Of a DNA stretch of 64,000 nt, positions 57,176 to 64,000 are shown piece by piece. The stretch is from NCBI RefSeq assembly GCF_026914185.1, contig NC_070565.1, positions 3,224,001 to 3,288,000 of the forward strand, in the 5' to 3' direction. Below the pieces are notes generated by a model that searched no databases, had not been told where the DNA came from, and was given only the letters and a program-made list of their open reading frames with translations. The translations under genes were made by a program, and so were the position numbers. The stretch is from Puccinia triticina. Lineage: Eukaryota > Basidiomycota > Pucciniomycetes > Pucciniales > Pucciniaceae. Position 1 is the first letter of the stretch, and each line of letters begins with the position of its first letter.

Positions 57176-57226
57176 AAGCAGCCTCTCTGCGGGTGTTGCG
57201 GGGGCAACACTCTCGTAGAGAGGCTT
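57172..57226. other. Imperfect hairpin at the G2 truncation
   Basis: AGCCTCTCTGCGGGTGTTGC pairs with GCAACACTCTCGTAGAGAGGCT across a GGG loop, a stem of about 20 bp with mismatches. It sits exactly where the G2 reverse transcriptase stops matching. Confidence 0.6.
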
Positions 57227-57637
57227 ATGCGCAAAGTTGGGTCGCGGGGCTGGCAGCATTGCCAAATTACTCAAATTACCTCTTTAAAATAGATATAAAA
57301 AAATTAACGCCCTCAGTTGACAATTCCAATACACAGAATTCTTTTTTGTCTTGATGCGCATTTTTTGTGCTATGTAGCTTTCTTATAGTTTGACAACCTG
57401 ATTTTCTATTGACAAAAGAAAACTGCCTCCAAATCCTCTTTTTTTCCATTGCAATGTCCGATTGGAATTTGTGCCATTGGACCGTGAAAGTATGAAAGCC
57501 ATACTTCTTTTCACATGAGGGCCCAGGACATTCTGTAAGTCTCTTGGTAAGCTCTCCTTGGCGCGGTCTTGCGGAGTTGTTGGTCACAATCCATCAGGGG
57601 GAACTCAGAACATCAACAACAGACAGCCACCGCCGAC
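57227..57637. other. Upstream of the RecQ-like gene
   Basis: AT-rich. A minus-strand frame at 57276-57587 (103 codons, with CPGPSCEKKYGFHTF) has two Cys in a C-x4-C spacing but no family I recognise. It could be a fragment. The rest may be the promoter of the helicase. Confidence 0.35.
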
Positions 57638-60124
57638 ATGCCGAGAGTACCAATCAAAGTACCAAAGGGGGCATCATCGAGCTCTCCATTTAGTTCTTCA
57701 TCAAATTCTTCATTGATTTCTCCCTCAAGATCATCAAGTGCAACTCCAATGCATGTCCCCTAAAAGTCTAGCCAAGAAACTGTCAAAAATCAAGCTGTCC
57801 AAGACAGCAGGATCAAGTTGATACAAAAAATACTTGAGATGGATGAAATCTCTCTACGTGAACATATCATCAAAGATTCTGAGTTGTTTTCCAATCAAAA
57901 ACCAACAGTTTTACAGGTTGATGCTGTCGTGAATCTTGTAAACAAAAGAAATACTTTTGTTTTATCAGGCACTGGTTCCGGCAAGACTCGGATAGCAGAG
58001 ATGTATCATCACTTATTTTCCACCTCAACAAGGAAGGCAACTATCCTGGTTTTGAATCCGCTTGATTCACCCGGAGAGAATCAAGTATGTAAATTTATTA
58101 TTACATGATTCCTATAAATATTGACAAATGTATACATCCAGGTGGTGGAGAAAGAAAAAGATGGAATGACTGCAATAAATTTGACAAGGATGACCTTCAC
58201 AAAGAAGGTGGCCGACAAGATAATCAAAGGGGATTATGGATTTGTTTATTTGATAAGAGTTGCGGTGTGGGAATCAGTTCATGAGCATTGCACCAACCAT
58301 GTTTGTTTGCTTTAGAGTCCCAAAGTTTTCCTCAACAATGGTATCTTCAACTACATCTTCTACAAGAAGCAGTTTCAAGATTGGTTGGCGTTGGTTGTTG
58401 TCAATGAGGCACACATGATTTATCTATGGGGCCTTGTTGCCAAGGGCAAGACAAAACAGAGCTCGTCCCACGCACAAACACAGGACCGTGGAATCTTCAG
58501 ACAATCGTACGGGAATTTGGGAGCTAGGCTGATGGCAACCTATGGGGTTCTGGTCCTACTTCAATCAGCTACATGTTGGCCAATTGCTATCAAGAGGATC
58601 ATGAAGAGCTTGAAAATAACTCACAAAAACGTGAATTTTGTTTGAGGGGAATTGACACGTCCCAAGATTCAAATCATCCAAGTGCCAATGAAGTGTTCTT
58701 TGGCATCAAGAAACAATCTACTTGGAATTTTTGGAAGAAAAGAAGAAGTCAGTGATCAAGACATTCCTCCTACTCTGATCTACTCTGGCACCTGAAATGG
58801 CACCTTGAAGGTTATGAGGGTTGTCAACAAGGCCCGAGGAACTTCTGGGTTTGAGTACAAACCACACAGCTCCATCATTTGTTGATATCATGTGGCTAGC
58901 GGCGAGAAGGAAAAAGAAGAAGCAGTCAAACTCTTCAATACCGGGCAGTTTACTTGTATGTCTTGTACAATGGCACTTGGACTTGGCCAGAACTGGAAGC
59001 GTGTGCGTCGGGTTATCCACATGGGGCAAGGAGATCCATCTACTATCAGTCAGATGATTGGCCTTGTTGGTCAAGATGGAAGGCCTGGTCTTGCTATTCT
59101 TTTTATGGAGTCCCATCGCAAGTTTGGAAAGAACAATGTCAAAGATTTTACCGGGGAGGACAACCAAGAGGATGACTGTCGGATGGATGCACTGGCTGTA
59201 ACTCCGATTTGCCTGCGAATAGCAATCTCAGTTGATAACATGTAAAATTTCTCTATGCGTCTTGAGCTCTAGTTTTTGAAGAAAAAAATACTACTTTTTT
59301 TATTTTTCAACAGAAATGGATACATACCACTTTCTTTGAAAGATCCAAGCTACCTAGCCGAAAAACAACGCAAGGAAGTAAAGAAATTCCCACCATGCGG
59401 GTGTTCTAACTGTTTGCCGGACGAGGCGGATATCTTGGTCAGTAACTGGAAGCGGATGACAGTTGATAACTGGGACAATGCCCTAGAAAACACACTTGGA
59501 ACATTTGAAAAAACAACAGTCAGCTTACCAACTAAGAAATCTCGAAAACCACCACAAAAGAAGGGAGAAGAGAACCCTTTGTATTCCGACTTGAAAGTAG
59601 ATTTTGTCCAGAATTTTAATGACTATTTTGAAGAAAACCTTGGCGACTGTCCTTCATTTACCGCGGACTGTATTTTTGGAGAGCGTCACGCAGAGAGGAT
59701 TGTAGAAAGCTTGGACGACATCAAAAGCATTACCGATCTCTCAGAAGTCCTTGGCGGAGAGAACCTCGATGGGTTGTTGGAATTGTTGCATGGAATAATT
59801 GTTGCATTTCAAGCAGGTGCCGACTTCCAGAACTATTTGAAAGAACAAGCGCACTACAACGATAACATCAAGAGTGACATGGGACATTTGAATAGAGAGA
59901 TCGCAGCTCGGGCCGCAGAGCAGTTAAATTTACAAACAGAGGCTGCTGAGAGGGCAAATCAAAAGAGAAAAGAGTTGGAGCTTTTAAAAGAGGAGGAGGT
60001 TGTGAGGAAGAAGAAAAAATCAGAAGAGGATCAGCAATGTCTAGATATTTTCAAGAGAGCAGCCTATGAACCATCAGAAGAAAACAAGCGCGCCAGAATT
60101 GAATGTCTGAACAAACCATCATAA
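57638..60124 (+). pseudogene. RecQ-like DNA helicase with in-frame stops
   Basis: Starts at ATG 57638 (MPRVPIKVPKG, then a Ser-rich run). Introns 58085-58141, 58259-58315 (weak GTTGCG donor) and 59242-59313 keep one frame of 767 codons. Walker A is FVLSGTGSGKTRIAE (near 57960). The DEAH box reads VVNEAHMIY (near 58400, first Asp as Asn). The C-terminal helicase half has CMSCTMALGLGQNWKRVR, VIHMGQGDPSTISQMIG and DGRPGLAILF, followed by CGCSNCLPDEAD (Cys cluster) and a coiled, Lys/Glu-rich tail. In-frame stops: TAA 57761, TGA 58643, TGA 58793, TGA 58883. Apart from these the frame is continuous, so the damage looks recent. RecQ helicases unwind DNA 3'-5'. It runs convergently toward the DUF6589 gene. 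Confidence 0.8.
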
Positions 60125-60594
60125 AGAAATGGACCAGATGGAATCAATACTCAAAGCTCAAGTGAACCCCCCGCACTTGAACCTTTGCTTGAATCTCCAG
60201 CGTTGTCAATGTCATCGGCAACTTCTCCAATATCCAAAGCCTCCTGACCCTCCTTCCAAATGGGTACCGCTGGTGGACACATTTGAATCCACATTTTCCG
60301 GTTGTGTTCAGAACCTATTTGAATTTTTTTCACACCTTTCACGTAATAATTTGGGATGCTGGCTGGGACATATTGCCCAGCCTGGGGAGAAAGCATGCAA
60401 ATATTGTTGTTTTGTGTCATTCAAAGGCAGCTGTTGAGAGATCTTAGGGTTATTACGTTCTTGTGGGATTGATGATAGTTGACCAGTCCACTTTCTTCTT
60501 TCAAATCGTGTATGAGGTTCTGTAACTAGAATTAAACAATAAAAAAGGAATTTGAAATTATAAGAATCCAAATACATCTCAATTAGAAGGAATC
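60125..60594. other. Short gap between convergent genes
   Basis: Holds the 3' ends of the RecQ-like and DUF6589 genes. Short frames on both strands are not supported as genes. Confidence 0.5.
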
Positions 60595-63010
60595 TTACCA
60601 TACCAATGACAAATTAGGTGAATAAATATCCTTGAGCCAATCAATTTCAGTCCCCTTCCCAGTGTGATTGAATATATACTTCAGCCAAAAGTTTTGGGAT
60701 TCTAAAAAGAAATCCTTTGCCACAAAGTGTTCACGCCTTCCGCTTGGAGCAATGAAAAGAGAATGTTTTATTGCCTTACTCAAAGCAGGCGGCAAAACCT
60801 TCTCCAAAAGAACAACCATTCGCGGTAGATGTATTGTGTAGTTCTTGAGTTTATTCATTGACTGCGACATCACAGACCAGCGCTTCCACATGTACATGAC
60901 CCTACCTATGTCACCAGATTTCATTGCCCTATCTGCTTTGACAACGCTGGCAAAATCAATGGATCGCAAGATCTGATTGGATAACTTTGGCAAGAGATTT
61001 TCTGATGCTTTACGGACGGTGGACCCGGTGAAGAAACAATTGTAGCACTGGTCAACAAAATATTTGATCTTATCTGAAGGAAGTTTGCGTAGTTTTGGGC
61101 CAAGTTCGCCGTTATCAATACCCATGACAACCCTACAAAAATACATGTTCAATCTTTCAGTAGGTAGCCAAAAAAAAAGTAGATAAATAACGTACATCAA
61201 TAAATGGCATATGGTTGCCTCATGGATTTTTTCCATGTTCTGAATCATTAGGGTAAAGTCTTTCTTGTCAATAGGCTTTTCCAATGGAATTCCCAAAGCA
61301 TCTAAGAAGCACCAAGCACCAGAATCCCGACTGTCCGCAGAGTTACCTAAGTGGAGGGTGAAGATTGCTCCAGCAATATTCCAGAGAGTGTGTGCACCAC
61401 CGAGAATGGTGAGGATAGTTGTGAGGTTTTCTTCATTCCTATGGTTTGGGATTTGGAGGTCTTGCAGGCTCTGAAAATTTTTACAGGTTGCCAAGTCAGC
61501 ATCAATGACCTGTAAGCGGTTGTAGAAGTCCTCCTCAGAAATTGAGTACTGTTGTAGGATTCCGTGAAAAACATTGGAGACTCCTTGCGACGATTCATCC
61601 AAGGCAACCATCAACTTGAGCATGGGGATGTTTGGAGGGGTATGCAAAATCTGGTCAACTGTGCGTGGGGTTGTCTGAATAGGAATTTTACGATCAGTTG
61701 GCTCAATCAGATATTTAAGGAGGACAGTGGCGATCTGAGACTTGATGACTTCCTTCCAATGAAGGTGTTCAGGAATGCTACCGTAAAGCAACTTTGGATG
61801 TATCTCCACAGATGCAGCTTTTGAAATGGCTTCTTTGAATGCTTGAAGGCTGATCTCGTCTGCTGATAGCAAGGTTGTCATTGCTGGGTTGGGTTGATGT
61901 AGGTAGCCCCATGTACCGTGGAACATTTTGTTGTTGTGTCCTTGAGATTTGTCATGAACCCGCTGTTCAAAATCCAAATTATCGATGCAGAGGAACGGGG
62001 GGATTGGGTTGTTTATTCTGTTGGTTATTGTCTTTGAAATTTTTGACACAGCTACTTGTCCAAGGGTTTTCAATGCCGAAAGGGCAGTTCGTCGAGAGGA
62101 AGTCAGACCAACTTTTTGTAGGTACTTGTTGACCCGTCCAGCAACTCCGCATGGCAAGAATGTCAAGCTGTTTGAAATTTGCAGTCTGTTGTGCCTGCGA
62201 TTGGCTATATGAGCAACCATTGCACAAATTGTTTTGCCGGTCTGTTTTGATGATTAAATAGCACTTTTCAGTTGCTCAAAAACATCAAACAACATGAATG
62301 ACAATGAAGAAAGAGCTCTGACAGTAATTACTTGTTGCTGATAATATCTATGAGCATCAGGTCCATCCCCAAAGAGATCAGGCTTGTGTTCGTCGGTGTC
62401 AGAATTGTCAAGCGGGGCATCATCATCCTCACGGACTTCTGATTGGCTAGTTGGGGGAGGAGTCAGGTTGATTCGCATTTTGTTGGTGACAAGTTTGAAC
62501 AGGAAGGGCATGTCATCTTCCACTAGCTTCTTATTGCGCAGGGTTTTTGTGTTGGAGTTATAAAAGTCTGCCTGGATTCTTTCAGAGCTATAGAATCCAC
62601 CCTTTGGAAAGTAACCGGTTGGAGGGGTCTCATTTTGGACAATGATGGAGGCCTGAAATGACACAGGTAAGCCACAGATAAATTAGTATACAATTAAAGT
62701 TCAAAATTGAGAAGAATCAACTCACTTCATTGAGAATGAAGTCATTCCATGCAGTTATTCTCTCGTAAATCTTCTGAATATTGTCCCAAATGGTTTTCAC
62801 AAGTTGAATAGTGGAGGGAATTCCAACAGGTGTGGCCCAATATTGGCGTTCAACAGCAGCTGCCATGTCTGGGCTCTCAAGGAAAGCTGTGAGGAATGAT
62901 TTTGGGGTAAAATCCATGGCCGCTATTAAGTCACAAACAAGCTGAATCTTATCCTTTTGTTCTTTTGGGCGAGGTGGTGGTGTCCAGTTTAGCGTGATCT
63001 TCGAAGGCAT
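60595..63010 (-). pseudogene. DUF6589-type protein, putative transposase, one in-frame stop
   Basis: ATG 63010 (MPSKITLNWTPPPRPKEQ). A 73-nt intron at 62653-62725 (GTGAGT...TTTCAG) joins two exons of 95 and 686 codons. An in-frame TAA at 62254-62256 splits the second exon (KSAI/SSKQTGKT). The core carries PPFLCIDNLDFEQRVHDKSQGHNNKMFHGTWGY (split here: CIDNLDFEQ, then MFHGTWGY), VIDADLATCKNF and GGAHTLWNIAGAIF. These are acidic/His blocks in an order like RNase H-fold transposases. The match to DUF6589, a basidiomycete family of unknown function, is from memory. The transposase role is inferred. Confidence 0.7.
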
Positions 63011-63622
63011 TATGCTAGTCACTTTCTGAGCTCAGTCGGGGTAAAGTTGACTATTTTTCGTGACAATTTGAGTGAGTTTTTTCTGGCCAAGGATATGGGC
63101 GCACAAGCCAAACGGTCAGCAAACAAAAATGGTAAAGCCACACGCAACTCCTCCACTCCATTGCACAAAGAAGGAGCGGAAGGTCCCACGGCAAAAACAC
63201 CGGCTTCCACTCGGCCACAAGTTACAACGCCGTGGCGGGGAGGCAATGTCGCCCCGGCCGCGCACCACATGCGTAGAACTTTTGGGGTTGGGTAGGGGAT
63301 GTGATGAGATGGACTTACCGGGCGGGAACCAGATCCCGATGAATTGAGCAAGTTCTGTCGGACCAAGATCAATTGCTGTTGCCAATGAAGTGAGCGGGTC
63401 CCGTTGAGCAAACCAGATCCCGATGAATAGAGCAAGTTCCGTTCCGTCTGGTCGAGATTAGCCGTTGTTGCCGATGGAGCGGGTTCCGCCGGACCGGGAT
63501 TGATCCCTTGATTCTTGGTATGTAGACCTTGCCTACAGGACTGTAGCTTACTGATCAAGGGTGATCGGAAAAAAAGAGGAAAAGGTACGGGAAAATCAAT
63601 TTAAGATTTAATTACAGATCAT
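63011..63622. repeat. Upstream region with an 84-bp tandem duplication
   Basis: ACCAGATCCCGATGAAT occurs at about 63328 and 63412 (84-bp offset), with diverged copies up to about 63500. It lies upstream of the DUF6589 gene (minus strand), so it may be its promoter. Frames on both strands are short and featureless. Confidence 0.55.
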
Positions 63623-64000
63623 CACTACCAAGATGGATGAATTTGCAATGTTGTATATTGATCAATATAGCGTATATTGATCAATTTATATTGATTGATT
63701 TTTTTTATTATTCCTCTTGATACATTTGTCTGTTTTCCATGTCTCCTTGATACTATTCTGTAATCTCTCTCCTTCTGCCTGTGTTAGCTTCAAGCCACAG
63801 GAATCTTTTTTTTTTTTTTGCCTGATAACATTCATAAATTTCTACATACACCATTCAATCCTTCCTGAAAAAAAGACGTTGCAAGTTTTAGGATTAATCC
63901 AGGGTAGCTGAGGGGTCTCAAATTTTTTTTCTTTTTTTTTTACTTCAACAATTGATATTATCAGAAGTATCCAAATCTACTTTTTTTCAAAAAAGGAAAA
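63623..64000. mobile_element. CACTA-type element 1 family, left end (cut by window)
   Basis: Starts CACTACCAAGATGGATGAA and follows the first 370 bp of the element at 5943 closely (TTGATCAATATAGCGTATA, GCTTCAAGCCACAGGAAT, TTTTTTCAAAAAAGGAAAA). The three bases before it are CAT. The rest lies outside the window. Confidence 0.88.

Overview
The window is a eukaryotic, transposon-packed stretch. A rust fungus (Pucciniales, in the Puccinia/Austropuccinia range) is the best fit. That is an inference from several things seen: short GT-AG introns of 50-90 nt, a TTAGGG telomere-type repeat, rust-style Ty1/copia and Ty3/gypsy genes, and families that I associate with expansion in rusts and other basidiomycetes (Tet-like 2OG-Fe(II) oxygenases, DUF6589 proteins, RecQ-like helicases, Helitron helicases). 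I see no ordinary housekeeping gene. Almost everything is a mobile element or its cargo, and many elements are nested.

Layout. 1-4.5 kb: a 33-bp minisatellite, a Gag-derived ORF, two tRNA-like copies and a hAT-like MITE. 4.5-15.9 kb: a decayed copia element whose integrase is split by a 7.3-kb CACTA-type element (5943-13266, target duplication TTA). That element is filled by a 172-bp satellite and is itself split by a 1.06-kb CACTA-type element (12090-13150, target duplication TGC). The copia also carries a telomere-repeat scar. 16.0-25.5 kb: an apparently intact, very young chromodomain gypsy element (G1) with 969-bp LTRs and target duplication GGAGA. 26.0-57.2 kb: an older gypsy element (G2) whose gag is split by a giant 25.6-kb CACTG...CAGTG element (26188-51792, target duplication TGG). 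The giant element has long inverted arms made of 21-bp palindromic arrays and MITEs. It encloses a Helitron-type Rep/helicase gene, three related putative OB-fold genes and a broken Tet-like dioxygenase gene. G2 also holds a solo G1-family LTR. 57.6-63.0 kb: a convergent pair, a RecQ-like helicase and a DUF6589 protein. 63.6 kb to the end: the left end of another copy of the 7.3-kb CACTA-type family.

Three observations look most novel. (1) In G1, a 393-codon ORF overlaps the start of Gag-Pol in another frame. It joins in frame to an upstream leader ORF if an 88-nt intron that contains the Gag-Pol start codon is removed, so splicing could switch between two products. (2) The giant TIR element carries replication-type and DNA-modification-type cargo between arms of helically phased palindromes. 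(3) The RecQ-like/DUF6589 pair looks like a two-gene mobile system. Its internal stops, like those of several neighbouring genes, can nearly all be explained by C-to-T or G-to-A changes. All coordinates, splice sites and motif readings were made by eye. No search or alignment was run.
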